DNA of 64,000 nt from Curvibacter sp. GWA2_63_95 (GTDB lineage Bacteria; Pseudomonadota; Gammaproteobacteria; Burkholderiales; Burkholderiaceae_C): the NCBI GenBank assembly GCA_001795455.1, contig MGPB01000004.1, positions 1-64,000 on the forward strand, written 5' to 3'. The position numbers and the translations under genes are program-made. The notes beneath the pieces were generated by a model that saw only the letters and a list, made by a program, of their open reading frames with translations, was not told where the DNA came from and did no database searches. Shown here one piece after another: positions 1-10,786 of this stretch; position 1 is the stretch's first letter, and each line of letters starts with the position of its first letter.

Positions 1-109
<109 letters not shown>

Positions 110-216
110 TCAAATCTCCAAAAGAGCTAATCCCGTGTGTTGGTTTTACGTCTGCACGGTGTTGCTGATTCGCCCCGCACGGGAACAGGGCGGCACACCG
201 TCGCAGACAACAAAAA

Positions 217-2319
<2,103 letters not shown>

Positions 2320-2351
2320 GATGGATCCTTGGTTGATCAAATTCTGTAAAC

Positions 2352-2377
2352 CGCCAGCTGCACAGTGCAGCCTGGCG
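2352..2377 (-). promoter_or_regulatory. Stem-loop in the rpsG-fusA intercistronic leader
   Basis: Arms CGCCAG-CTGCA and TGCAG-C-CTGGCG form an 11-bp stem with one bulged base and a 3-nt loop. No U-tract follows on the minus strand, so it is not an intrinsic terminator. It may be an mRNA processing or stability element between rpsG and fusA; the function is inference. Confidence 0.45.
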
Positions 2378-2465
2378 TGCGGCCCTCAAAGTGTGGGCAG
2401 CCCAGATGACAGCGCCATTGCGCCGCCAGGGCCACCCCGCCACTTGAAAGCCGCGGAATCCGCTT

Positions 2466-2939
2466 TTAGAAGCGGAAGTGGGAGAAGGCCTTGTTGGCTT
2501 CAGCCATGCGGTGCACTTCGTCACGCTTTTTCATGGCGCCGCCACGGCCTTCAGTGGCTTCCAACATTTCGTTGGCCAGGCGCTGGGCCATGGACTTCTC
2601 ACCACGCTTGCGGGCCGCTTCCTTGATCCAACGCATGGACAGAGCCAGGCGACGGACGGGACGCACTTCCACAGGCACTTGGTAGTTGGCACCACCCACG
2701 CGGCGGGACTTCACTTCCACCATGGGTTTGACATTGTTGATGGCCACAGTGAAGGCTTCCACCGGGTCTTTGTCAGGGTGCTTCTTGGCGATCAGCTCCA
2801 GAGCACCATAAATGATGCGCTCAGCTACCGCTTTTTTGCCGCCTTCCATGATCACGTTCATGAATTTGGACAGCTCGACGTTGCCGAACTTGGGATCCGG
2901 CAGGATTTCACGTTTAGGGACTTCGCGACGACGTGGCAT
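2466..2939 (-). CDS. rpsG: 30S ribosomal protein S7
   Basis: 157 residues beginning [20 protein letters not shown], the conserved S7 N-terminus that nucleates assembly of the 30S head by binding the 3' domain of 16S rRNA. Length matches the family. The start at 2939 has an AGAGGTGA ribosome-binding site about six bases upstream. It is the second gene of the str operon. In Escherichia coli S7 represses its own operon by binding the rpsL-rpsG intercistronic mRNA; the 177-base gap here contains a small stem (GAGAGT/ACTCTC, about 2982-3005) but I cannot show it is the S7 target. Confidence 0.98.
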   Translation of the reverse strand: MPRRREVPKREILPDPKFGNVELSKFMNVIMEGGKKAVAERIIYGALELIAKKHPDKDPVEAFTVAINNVKPMVEVKSRRVGGANYQVPVEVRPVRRLALSMRWIKEAARKRGEKSMAQRLANEMLEATEGRGGAMKKRDEVHRMAEANKAFSHFRF

Positions 2940-3116
2940 TTTTTCACCTCTTTGCTTCAGTTGGCGCCCTTGCGGACACCGCGAGAGTTATTCAATAAGA
3001 CTCTCACTTACTCGACCCAAACAGCGGGTCACTTCGTTCATTCACTGCGCCACGCAGTAAACAAACACCTTTTATTTTTCGAATCCAGGGCTTTCAGGCC
3101 TTGGGCTCAGGTCAAT

Positions 3117-3494
3117 TTATTTGGCCTTGGGCTTCTTTGCACCGTACTTGGAGCGCGACTGCTTGCGGTCTTTCACGCCTTGCAAGTCCAGCGAACCGCG
3201 GACGATGTGGTAACGCACACCTGGCAAGTCCTTGACACGACCGCCACGAACCAGCACCACGCTGTGTTCCTGCAGGTTGTGGCCTTCACCGCCGATGTAA
3301 GAGATAACCTCAAAACCGTTGGTCAAGCGCACTTTGGCAACTTTACGCAGAGCGGAGTTAGGTTTTTTAGGCGTTGTGGTGTACACACGAGTGCACACAC
3401 CGCGACGCTGCGGAGAGTTCTGCATGGCAGGGCTCTTCGACTTGATGGTCTCGACCTCACGGCCTTGACGCACGAGTTGGTTAATGGTTGGCAT
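3117..3494 (-). CDS. rpsL: 30S ribosomal protein S12
   Basis: 125 residues starting [12 protein letters not shown], with the universally conserved [12 protein letters not shown] loop. S12 sits at the decoding centre and controls accuracy. The residues at which streptomycin-resistance substitutions usually arise, Lys43 and Lys88 (RVKDLPGVR), are both wild type, so the protein should be of the sensitive form. It is the first gene of the str operon with its own promoter candidate and a palindrome just upstream. Confidence 0.98.
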
Positions 3495-3540
3495 TGAAAA
3501 ACGTCCCTAAACGTTTGAATATTACGAAAACGTGAATCCC

Positions 3541-3555
3541 TTCGGAATTTCCGAA
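3541..3555. promoter_or_regulatory. 15-bp perfect palindrome at the predicted 5' end of the str operon mRNA
   Basis: TTCGGAATTTCCGAA is a perfect inverted repeat with 7-bp arms. It lies immediately downstream of the predicted rpsL -10 element, so it would be within the first bases of the transcript or act as a DNA operator. No known regulator is assigned. Confidence 0.4.
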
Positions 3556-3564
3556 AAGCCTTCT

Positions 3565-3593
3565 AATGTACCAGATTGAGGGTTTACACGCAA
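3565..3593 (-). promoter_or_regulatory. Predicted promoter of the str operon
   Basis: On the minus strand a TTGCGT -35-like hexamer (3588-3593) is followed after 17 bases by TACATT (3565-3570), preceded by a TG that makes it an extended -10. It is about 70 bases upstream of the rpsL start, the right place for the operon promoter. The -35 match is weak. Confidence 0.45.
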
Positions 3594-3609
3594 TATTGGC
3601 GTGCGGCAC

Positions 3610-4794
3610 TCAGCGAATCCAGAGGCGGATGCCATCCCAGGCACGACCCAGAATGCCGGCTTGCTCAACCCGGTCCAGCGCCCCCAGAGGCACTTCCGCC
3701 ACCGTTTGCTCACCCGCCAGCACCCGCAAGGTGGCCAGCTGCTGGCCTGCCGCCACAGGGGCGACCACTGGCTCATTCCGCACAACCTCGGTTTTGAGGC
3801 GGCTGGCGGTACCTGCGGGCACCGCCACGATCAGCGCCTGCGTCTTTCCTACCCGCACCTCGGAAGCACTGCCTTTCCAGACTTTGGGGGTCACAACGGC
3901 TTGGTTGGCATCAAACAGCTTGACCGCCTCAAATGCTGTGTAACCCCAGTTCAAGAGTTTTTGCGATTCGTTGGCACGGGCGTTTTCGCTGTCTGCGCCC
4001 AAAACAATGGACAACAGGCGGCGGCTTCCCGACGCGGCAGCCGAACCGGCGGGCGCACCGGCCGAGACCAAATGGGGGAAATCGCGCTTGGCGGTCGCCA
4101 CCAGGCAGTAGCCAGCAGCGTCGGTATGGCCGGTTTTCAGGCCGTCCACAGTCGGATCACGGAACAACAGGAGGTTGCGGTTGCTGTCGTTGGCTGCGGG
4201 AGTGCCGGGGTACCGGTACTTCTTGACGGCATAGAAATGCACGTACTCGGGGAAATCCGACATCAAGCGGGTCGCCAGAATGCTCAGGTCACGCGCCGTG
4301 GTGGTGTGGCCCGCTTCGGTCAGGCCTTCGGGATTTTTGAAACCCGAGTTTTTCATACCCAGCACCTTGGCCTGCTCGTTCATCATCTGGACAAACCGCT
4401 CTGCGGTACCGCCCACGCCCTCGGCCAGCGCCATGGTGGCGTCATTGCCGCTTTGCACAATCATGCCTTTGATCAAATCCTCCACCGGCACCTGCATCTT
4501 GGGATCAATGAACATGCGGGAGCCCGGCATCTTCCAGGCGCGCTCGCTGACCGGCAAGGCCTGTTTAAAGTCGATTTTCTTGCTGCGCAAGGCATCAAAC
4601 ACCAAATACGCCGTCATCAGCTTGGTCAAAGAGGCCGGCTCCACGGGCATATCCATATCTTTGGACGCCAGGATCTGGTTGGCGGTCACGTCCACCAACA
4701 TGTAGGCACGGGCCGCAATTTCAGGGGGCTGGGGGACCTGGGCAGAAACGGCCAAGCACACAGAGGCCAACAAGGCCGCAATGAAAGATTTCAT
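3610..4794 (-). CDS. D-alanyl-D-alanine carboxypeptidase (PBP5/6 family, peptidase S11)
   Basis: A 394-residue exported serine DD-carboxypeptidase that trims the terminal D-Ala of peptidoglycan pentapeptides in the periplasm. The three penicillin-binding motifs are visible: SLTK with the nucleophile near Ser55 and Lys58, SGN (VQSGNDATM), and KTG (DGLKTGHTDAAGYC). A signal peptide MKSFIAALLASVCLAVSAQ opens the chosen start at 4794; a longer frame upstream lacks it. The C-terminal beta domain and a final amphipathic-like stretch are family-typical. It is the last gene of the minus-strand run starting at hemJ, 25 bases after the hydrolase gene. Likely dacA/dacC-like; the exact paralogue is not resolvable. 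Confidence 0.93.
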   Translation of the reverse strand: MKSFIAALLASVCLAVSAQVPQPPEIAARAYMLVDVTANQILASKDMDMPVEPASLTKLMTAYLVFDALRSKKIDFKQALPVSERAWKMPGSRMFIDPKMQVPVEDLIKGMIVQSGNDATMALAEGVGGTAERFVQMMNEQAKVLGMKNSGFKNPEGLTEAGHTTTARDLSILATRLMSDFPEYVHFYAVKKYRYPGTPAANDSNRNLLLFRDPTVDGLKTGHTDAAGYCLVATAKRDFPHLVSAGAPAGSAAASGSRRLLSIVLGADSENARANESQKLLNWGYTAFEAVKLFDANQAVVTPKVWKGSASEVRVGKTQALIVAVPAGTASRLKTEVVRNEPVVAPVAAGQQLATLRVLAGEQTVAEVPLGALDRVEQAGILGRAWDGIRLWIR

Positions 4795-4819
4795 GGGGGA
4801 TAGGATAAGAAGAGGAAAC

Positions 4820-5449
4820 TCACACGGCGCGCACATGGCGCGCGACCAGACTGCGCAGAAGCGGCAATTGTCCATGAAAGAAGTGGCCGCCCCCGGGAAC
4901 CACGGTCACCGGCAAGGTTTGTGGACGCGCCCAGGCCATGGCGTCGGCCAGGGGTACGGTGTCATCGGCCTCGCCATGCAGCACCAGCGTGCGCTCGTGC
5001 AGCGCAGGGGCAATGGGAGCCACCGTGAAGCGACTGGCCGCCGTACCGACCAGCACCACGGCAGCGGGTTCGCGGGCAGCCAGAGCGGCCACGGCATGGC
5101 TGGTGACAAAGGCCCCAAACGAGAACCCGGCAAGCGCCAACGCGCCAAGCGGCGCACTGTGCTCCACCACGGCCAGCAGGTCTTGCAGCTCGCCACGGCC
5201 TTCGTCGTAGACGCCCGCACTGGCACCCACGCCGCGGAAATTGAAGCGCACCGAGCGCCAGCCCGACTGCACAAAAGCCCGCGCCAGGGTTTGCACCACC
5301 TTGTTGTCCATGGTGCCGCCAAACAGCGGGTGCGGGTGGGCAATCACCGCGGTACCCCGCGGCACCACGCCCTCTGGTGGCAGGTCAAGCAAGGCTTCCA
5401 AGACGCCTGCAGGCCCGGTGAGGCTAAATTTCTGGGTGGAAGTATTCAT
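4820..5449 (-). CDS. Alpha/beta hydrolase (COG2945-like)
   Basis: A 209-residue cytoplasmic alpha/beta hydrolase with a complete catalytic set: nucleophile elbow GFSFGA (Ser110), an acid in HGEADDTVP (Asp162 or 163), and His189 in GGGHFFHG. The motif HPHPLFGGTMDN near residue 39 is the hallmark of the small COG2945 esterase family, whose natural substrate is unknown. The ATG at 5449 is chosen; a TTG directly precedes it and neither has a clear SD. The 68-base gap to the upstream ferredoxin gene is mostly one copy of the dispersed repeat described below, which therefore supplies the leader. Confidence 0.85.
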   Translation of the reverse strand: MNTSTQKFSLTGPAGVLEALLDLPPEGVVPRGTAVIAHPHPLFGGTMDNKVVQTLARAFVQSGWRSVRFNFRGVGASAGVYDEGRGELQDLLAVVEHSAPLGALALAGFSFGAFVTSHAVAALAAREPAAVVLVGTAASRFTVAPIAPALHERTLVLHGEADDTVPLADAMAWARPQTLPVTVVPGGGHFFHGQLPLLRSLVARHVRAV

Positions 5450-5455
5450 CAATCA

Positions 5456-5503
5456 CTATCAATACGATAGCTACTCGCGCAGCATTTACGGGGACTGGGG
5501 GCC
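5456..5503 (+). repeat. Dispersed Comamonadaceae-type repeat, copy 1
   Basis: Diverged copy of the family with core AGCTGCTTGCGCATA: it reads CTATC, then AGCTACTCGCGCAGC, then ACGGGGACTGGGGGCC. It occupies the leader of the minus-strand alpha/beta hydrolase gene. Confidence 0.65.
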
Positions 5504-5517
5504 TATTTGACTTAAAA

Positions 5518-5868
5518 CTAACGCCCCAGGTGGGCCGGTGTCACCAGCCGCTCGACCACCTCGCCGTTTTTTAGATGGGATTCGACAATTTCGTCGATGT
5601 CCTGCAGGTCGACAAAGCTGTACCAAACGGCCTCGGGGTAGACCACAGCCACCGGGCCGGCAGCGCAGCGGTCCAGGCAACCGGCCTTGTTGACCCGCAC
5701 CTTGCCGGGGCCGGCCAGCCCTGCGGCCTTGACCTGCTGCTTGCAGCGGTCAAACGCCGCCTGGGCCTGGTATTGGGCACAGCAGGCCTCGCCATTGCTG
5801 CGTTCGTTCAGACAAAAGAAGATGTGTCGCTCGTAATACGAGCTCTGGGGTGCGGTGGCATCGGTCAT
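5518..5868 (-). CDS. (2Fe-2S) ferredoxin, thioredoxin-like fold
   Basis: A 116-residue shethna/thioredoxin-like [2Fe-2S] ferredoxin. The cluster ligands fit Cys19, Cys30, Cys64 and Cys68 (HIFFCLNER, GEACCAQ, AGCLDRC), the C-x10-C...C-x3-C pattern of this family; Cys29 and Cys42 are extra. The GPVAVVYPEAVWY segment is also diagnostic. Such small ferredoxins are soluble one-electron carriers; the partner is unknown. It sits nine bases after the vanZ-like gene in the run that begins with hemJ, so a role alongside heme biosynthesis is possible but unproven. Confidence 0.9.
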   Translation of the reverse strand: MTDATAPQSSYYERHIFFCLNERSNGEACCAQYQAQAAFDRCKQQVKAAGLAGPGKVRVNKAGCLDRCAAGPVAVVYPEAVWYSFVDLQDIDEIVESHLKNGEVVERLVTPAHLGR

Positions 5869-5877
5869 GGCAGGATT

Positions 5878-6972
5878 CTAGGTTTCCTCGCTGCGCCGCC
5901 CCAGTTGTGTCAGCAAATACACCAGAGCGCCGTACGGCCAGAGCCAGCCCAGCCACTGCGCCAAGCCATGGAAACGGATGAAACGCCCCTGCTCCCAGTG
6001 CTGCAGCGTTTGCGCAAAGTACGGGCTCTCGGGCGCCTGGTTTAACACGCTGATGTACAGCCCCAAGGCCACCAGCGCCAGCGCCGCACTGCCGCGCCAG
6101 GGCATAAAAGCCAACCCCAAGGCCAGCAAGCCCCCCACCAACAAGCCCCACTGGGCCGGCAAATCGAGCCAGGCCCAGGCATGCAAAGGCCCCCAACTCA
6201 GCGCGGCCGACAGCCCGGTGACCGCCACCGCCAGCAGAAGCAGCGCGCCCACTAGCGCCAGCCGCCGCCCCAATGGACGCACGATGCAAAAGCCCAGCAG
6301 ACAAGGGATCAACAGCCCCAGCGCCACGCACAACATTTCAGTGCCGGGCGCCAAGGCGGTGAGCTCGGCATCGCGGGCAGGCAGCCAGTGCAGGTAGGGG
6401 GTGTCGCTCAGCCCATCGGCCAGAGCCAGCTCCACGCGCTCCAGCACCTGGCCCAGCCCCAGCGGCACGGGGGCCGGAAACAGCAGCGCCGCCGGCCACA
6501 GGGCCAAGAGCACCAGCCCCCCGCGCGAGTGGGGCACAAACCAGCGCGCCCGCACCCGGCTCCAACGGTCAATCGCCCCCCAGCGCTCCAGCAGCAAGGC
6601 GCCGCAAGCCCCTACCGCCCCACCCAGGGCATTGAGCAAAAAATCCTCCCGGGACGGAATGCGGGCCGGCAGGTAGCTTTGCAAAGCCTCCATCACCAGC
6701 GACAGCAGCGTAGCCACCAACACCGCACCGGCCACCGGGTGGCGGCTGCGCCGGGTGCGCAAGGCCCCCAGGGCCAGCAGCGCCCCCAAGGGCACATAGC
6801 CCACCACATTCACGCCGACATCAAACCCGGTCCAGTAGCGCGCCATGGGCGCGAACAAAAACTCCCACGGCGCGATACCCTGGTCGCGCCAATCCACAAA
6901 GGGGTAGCAGCTCGCATACACCACCAAACCGGCGTACAGCCAAGCCAGGGGCCATGCGGCGGATTTGTGCAT
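5878..6972 (-). CDS. VanZ-family integral membrane protein with a long C-terminal membrane extension
   Basis: 364 residues. The first 135 or so form a VanZ-like domain: N-terminal helix, NVVGYVPLGALLALGAL, and the signature SLVMEALQSYLPARIPSREDF followed by NALGGAVGA (given here in two pieces). VanZ proteins are associated with teicoplanin tolerance in Gram-positives, but their proteobacterial function is unknown. The remaining 220 residues add several hydrophobic helices not needed for the VanZ domain. Start ATG 6972 lies eight bases after the hemJ stop, indicating co-transcription; the protein ends nine bases before the ferredoxin gene. Confidence 0.8.
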   Translation of the reverse strand: MHKSAAWPLAWLYAGLVVYASCYPFVDWRDQGIAPWEFLFAPMARYWTGFDVGVNVVGYVPLGALLALGALRTRRSRHPVAGAVLVATLLSLVMEALQSYLPARIPSREDFLLNALGGAVGACGALLLERWGAIDRWSRVRARWFVPHSRGGLVLLALWPAALLFPAPVPLGLGQVLERVELALADGLSDTPYLHWLPARDAELTALAPGTEMLCVALGLLIPCLLGFCIVRPLGRRLALVGALLLLAVAVTGLSAALSWGPLHAWAWLDLPAQWGLLVGGLLALGLAFMPWRGSAALALVALGLYISVLNQAPESPYFAQTLQHWEQGRFIRFHGLAQWLGWLWPYGALVYLLTQLGRRSEET

Positions 6973-6980
6973 GCCGTGGC

Positions 6981-7409
6981 TTAAAAGGGTTTGACGACCA
7001 CCAGCACCACCGCGGCGGTGAGCATCAGCACCGGAATTTCGTTGAACCAGCGAAACCAGACGTGGCTGCGCTGCAGGGTGCCGGCCTCCAGTTTGCGCAG
7101 TAGCACGCCACAGCCATGGTGGTAGCCCACAACCAAGACGACGATGAAAAGTTTGGCGTGCATCCAGCCATTGCCGGGGCCGCGCCCAATACCATAACCC
7201 AGCCAGAGCCAAGTGCCCAGGCCGATGGCAGGCACAGCCAACAAAGTGGTGAAGCGCAGGAGTTTGCGCGCCATGAGCAGCAGGCGCGCCCGCTCGGCCT
7301 CGGAACCCGGTGGCACCAGGGCCAGGTTCACAAAGATGCGAGGCAGGTAGAACAAGCCAGCAAACCAGCTGGCAACGAAGACGATGTGGAAGGCTTTGAC
7401 CCAGAGCAT
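6981..7409 (-). CDS. hemJ: Protoporphyrinogen IX oxidase HemJ-like membrane protein
   Basis: 142 residues, four predicted membrane helices. The N-terminus MLWVKAFHIVFVASWFAGLF followed by YLPRIFVN is the HemJ (UPF0093) signature, including the conserved histidine near residue 8 that is proposed to bind heme. HemJ oxidises protoporphyrinogen IX to protoporphyrin IX in bacteria lacking HemG/HemY. It is transcribed divergently from hemB, a pathway neighbour, which supports the call. The start at 7409 is chosen because upstream codons read through repeat sequence. Confidence 0.85.
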   Translation of the reverse strand: MLWVKAFHIVFVASWFAGLFYLPRIFVNLALVPPGSEAERARLLLMARKLLRFTTLLAVPAIGLGTWLWLGYGIGRGPGNGWMHAKLFIVVLVVGYHHGCGVLLRKLEAGTLQRSHVWFRWFNEIPVLMLTAAVVLVVVKPF

Positions 7410-7457
7410 GGGGAAAGTGTAGTCGTTGGAGTCGGCTTGACGCCCTCTACAAACCGG

Positions 7458-7543
7458 GGGCGGGATGGCTGGGCGTTTTGCGTAGGTAAAGGAGGAGCCC
7501 AAAGGGCGGGGGACACGAAGCAAAATGCCCAGCCATCCCGCCC
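7458..7543. repeat. Long inverted repeat (24-bp arms) between hemJ and the small-RNA gene
   Basis: The arm at 7458-7481 (GGGCGGGATGGCTGGGCG then TTTTGC) is matched in reverse complement at 7520-7543 with one mismatch, around a 38-base spacer that carries GGAGGAGCCC and GGGCGGGGG. It has no open reading frame of its own and no terminator tail. From memory, similar GC-rich palindromes recur in Comamonadaceae intergenic regions, so it is probably a REP-like element. Confidence 0.75.
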
Positions 7544-7574
7544 TAGCGCCAGAAACGCCAACAAAAGTACAGGC

Positions 7575-7602
7575 AAAAAAAACCCCAGCACGTGGGCTGG
7601 GG
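7575..7602 (-). terminator. Intrinsic terminator of the small RNA
   Basis: On the minus strand CCCCAGC-CCACGT-GCTGGGG forms a 7-bp stem with a 6-nt loop, directly followed by eight U residues (7575-7582). It is a strong Rho-independent terminator and separates the small RNA from hemJ. Confidence 0.85.
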
Positions 7603-7673
7603 TGGTAAGCCTATTTGCTGTCACACATCAAGGCCCCGCTCAGGGAGGAAAAGCGGGGGATAGCAAGCTATCC
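7575..7673 (-). ncRNA. Putative small RNA with anti-Shine-Dalgarno loop
   Basis: A self-contained transcription unit of about 99 nt. A sigma70 promoter precedes it; the transcript would begin with hairpin GGATAGC-TT-GCTATCC (7658-7673), then a second hairpin CCCCGCT/AGCGGGG (7634-7658) whose 11-nt loop reads TTTCCTCCCTG on the RNA strand, then a single-stranded linker of about 30 nt, then an intrinsic terminator. The exposed CCUCC is complementary to ribosome-binding sites, as in alpha-proteobacterial CUCCUCCC-loop sRNAs. No plausible ORF is present (only a five-codon frame without SD). I do not recognise it as 6S, 4.5S, tmRNA or RNase P RNA. Confidence 0.65.
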
Positions 7674-7680
7674 GGAGCGG

Positions 7681-7709
7681 AATTTAACAATGTTGCGGCC
7701 GTGTGACAA
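7681..7709 (-). promoter_or_regulatory. Sigma70 promoter of the small RNA
   Basis: TTGTCA (7704-7709) and TAAATT (7681-7686) are separated by exactly 17 bases on the minus strand, each one or two bases off consensus. The predicted start is near 7673-7674, at the first base of the first hairpin. Confidence 0.65.
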
Positions 7710-7723
7710 GTATTTTTTTGTAA

Positions 7724-8824
<1,101 letters not shown>

Positions 8825-8825
8825 C

Positions 8826-8874
8826 GCTATCAAAAACAGGAGCTGCTTGCGCATACCCCACGGGGGCTAGTGGC
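8826..8874 (+). repeat. Dispersed repeat, copy 2
   Basis: One of the best copies: GCTATCAAAAACAGG, then AGCTGCTTGCGCATA, then CACGGGGGCTAGTGGC. It begins two bases after the hemB stop codon and fills most of the hemB-corA gap. Confidence 0.8.
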
Positions 8875-8900
8875 TCTTTTTACCCATATTTCGGACATCC

Positions 8901-10022
8901 ATGCGCACCTTCCACATCCAGCCCAACAGCGTGACCGAGGGCCAGAGTCTTGCCGAGCTTGCGGCCCAAGGCCTCCCACCCGAGAGTTATGTCTGGGTGG
9001 CGTGTGCGCGGCGCGAATTTGAGGTGGCGCAAGCGGAGGTGCAAGCCACGCTGCAAGCGCTGTGTGGTGTGCAACTGGTAGACCTGCACATCTCGGACCT
9101 GATCAACAACCAGCTGCCCTCGCACTACGACTACACCTCGCAGTACGACCTGCTGGTGTTCCGACGCCTGGCCGCAGGCAGCCGCCCGACCGACCTGGAG
9201 CAGCCCGGCCAACCCCTGAATGTGGCGCCCAAGCGCGGCGGCCCGCCCATTCTGCGGCGCATCGACACCAGCCCGGTCGGCTTTGCCGTGTTCGACCGCG
9301 TGCTGCTCACCGTGCACCCGACCGACTGCGCTGTGCGCGACGCTTACGCCGCCAAGCTGCTGCAGGCCGCCAGCAACGAGTCGCGCAGCGCCGGTGCCCG
9401 CCTGCCCACCAGCCCCGCCGATCTGATGCTGCGCATCGTCAACCACATGGTGGACGGCTACCTGGCGCTGCGCAAAGAACTGACCCAGCAGCTGGACCAT
9501 TGGCAAACCGAGCTGCTGAGCCCACGCACCCGCTTCAGCAACTGGGGTTCGCTGCTGGACGCACGCATGGCGCTGCACCAGCTCGATGACGTGTGCGAGG
9601 AGCAGCGCTCCAGCGTGCAAGACTGGATCGAGGCCATCAAAACCTGGCCCGAACCCGCCACGCCCAGTGAAGCCCGCGAGCGAGAATTGCTGCAGGTGCG
9701 CAGCCGCGATGTGCTGGAGCACATCGAACGCGTGGTGCACCATGTGCGCCGGCTGGAGCAAAGCGTGGAGACGGCGGTGCAAATGCACTTCAGCGTGCAG
9801 GGCAGCCGCACCAACGACATCATGCGCACGCTCACCGTACTCACCGCCATCTTTCTGCCCTTGAACCTGATTGCCGGCATCTTCGGCATGAACTTCGACT
9901 TCATCCCGCTGTTACACCAGCAAAGCGGCTTCTGGTGGGCGCTTGCCAGCATGGTGCTGACCGCGGTGGTGCTGGCGGTGTTCTTCTGGCGCAAGCGGTA
10001 TTTGGCGCGCTCCGAACGCTAA
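8901..10022 (+). CDS. corA: CorA-family magnesium/cobalt transporter
   Basis: 373 residues: a large soluble N-terminal funnel domain and two C-terminal transmembrane helices. The signature GMN of CorA channels lies at about 329-331 (IFGMNFDF), at the end of the first helix; the last helix ends in a basic tail WRKRYLARSER. CorA pentamers allow Mg2+ (and Co2+/Ni2+) influx. The stop overlaps the start of the next gene. It is a divergent CorA of the ZntB-like length, so a zinc-transport role is not excluded. Confidence 0.88.
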   Translation: MRTFHIQPNSVTEGQSLAELAAQGLPPESYVWVACARREFEVAQAEVQATLQALCGVQLVDLHISDLINNQLPSHYDYTSQYDLLVFRRLAAGSRPTDLEQPGQPLNVAPKRGGPPILRRIDTSPVGFAVFDRVLLTVHPTDCAVRDAYAAKLLQAASNESRSAGARLPTSPADLMLRIVNHMVDGYLALRKELTQQLDHWQTELLSPRTRFSNWGSLLDARMALHQLDDVCEEQRSSVQDWIEAIKTWPEPATPSEARERELLQVRSRDVLEHIERVVHHVRRLEQSVETAVQMHFSVQGSRTNDIMRTLTVLTAIFLPLNLIAGIFGMNFDFIPLLHQQSGFWWALASMVLTAVVLAVFFWRKRYLARSER

Positions 10023-10774
10023 TGCCCCCGATGGTTTTGCGACTGCGCGCCCTCTTCACTCTGGTGCTGCTGGTACTCGCCCTGCAGGCGCGTGCGGACA
10101 CCCTTGCGCCCTACCAGATCGTCAGCGGCAACCTGCCGCCCTTCGCCGTCGAGAGCGGCCCGGATCACCCCGGCGCCTTGGCAAGCCTGGTGCACGACAT
10201 GGCTCTGCGGCTAGGCACTGCGCCCGCCATCCAGTTTTACCCCTGGACACGCGCCCTGAGCATCGTGGGCGCGCAGCCTCGCACCCTGATTTTGCCGCTG
10301 ACCCGCACGCCCGAGCGGGAAAACAACTACCGCTGGATCGTCAAGCTGTACCGCCAGCAGTTCGTTTTTATGGCTCTGCGCGGCGCCTCCATCAATTTGA
10401 ACGCCATGGACACGCTGCGCGGATTGCGCATCGCCGTGTTGCGCGGCTCCCCCAACGAAAGCCATCTGCTCAACCGCAACTTCCAACAAGTACTTCCGGC
10501 AAATTCGGTACTCGACATGGCCCGCATGCTGGAGCGCGGCATGGCCGACGCGATTTACGGCGGGGAGGCCATCAACCTCGCCGTGCTGGCGGACTACGGC
10601 ATGACGCGTGCCCAGCTGCAGGTCAGCAAGCCGCTGGACTATGGCGAGATTTGGCTGGGCGGATCGCTGGACATTCCCGAATCCGAAGCCCTGCTCTGGC
10701 AAAACGCCATGAAACAGCTGGTGCGGGACGGTGTGGTGCGCCGCACCCTGGCCCGCTACGGATTGCCGCAGTAA
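10022..10774 (+). CDS. Periplasmic substrate-binding protein (SBP_bac_3-like)
   Basis: 250 residues with signal peptide (hydrophobic segment ALFTLVLLVLALQARA) and the fold of extracellular solute-binding family 3: YQIVSGNLPPFAVESG near the N-terminus and GLRIAVLRGSPNES in the hinge region. These proteins usually bind amino acids for ABC importers, but no permease or ATPase is adjacent, so it may be an orphan sensor-like receptor. The ATG at 10022 overlaps the corA stop (TAATG); a second ATG nine bases on is equally possible. Confidence 0.72.
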   Translation: MPPMVLRLRALFTLVLLVLALQARADTLAPYQIVSGNLPPFAVESGPDHPGALASLVHDMALRLGTAPAIQFYPWTRALSIVGAQPRTLILPLTRTPERENNYRWIVKLYRQQFVFMALRGASINLNAMDTLRGLRIAVLRGSPNESHLLNRNFQQVLPANSVLDMARMLERGMADAIYGGEAINLAVLADYGMTRAQLQVSKPLDYGEIWLGGSLDIPESEALLWQNAMKQLVRDGVVRRTLARYGLPQ

Positions 10775-10786
10775 CAAGCCTGTCGG

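Noticed and set aside
7328..7624. A 98-codon minus-strand frame with hydrophobic N-terminus across the inverted repeat and small-RNA terminator
   Set aside because: Its residues derive from the palindromic element and terminator, it has no SD, and it overlaps hemJ out of frame; more likely non-coding.
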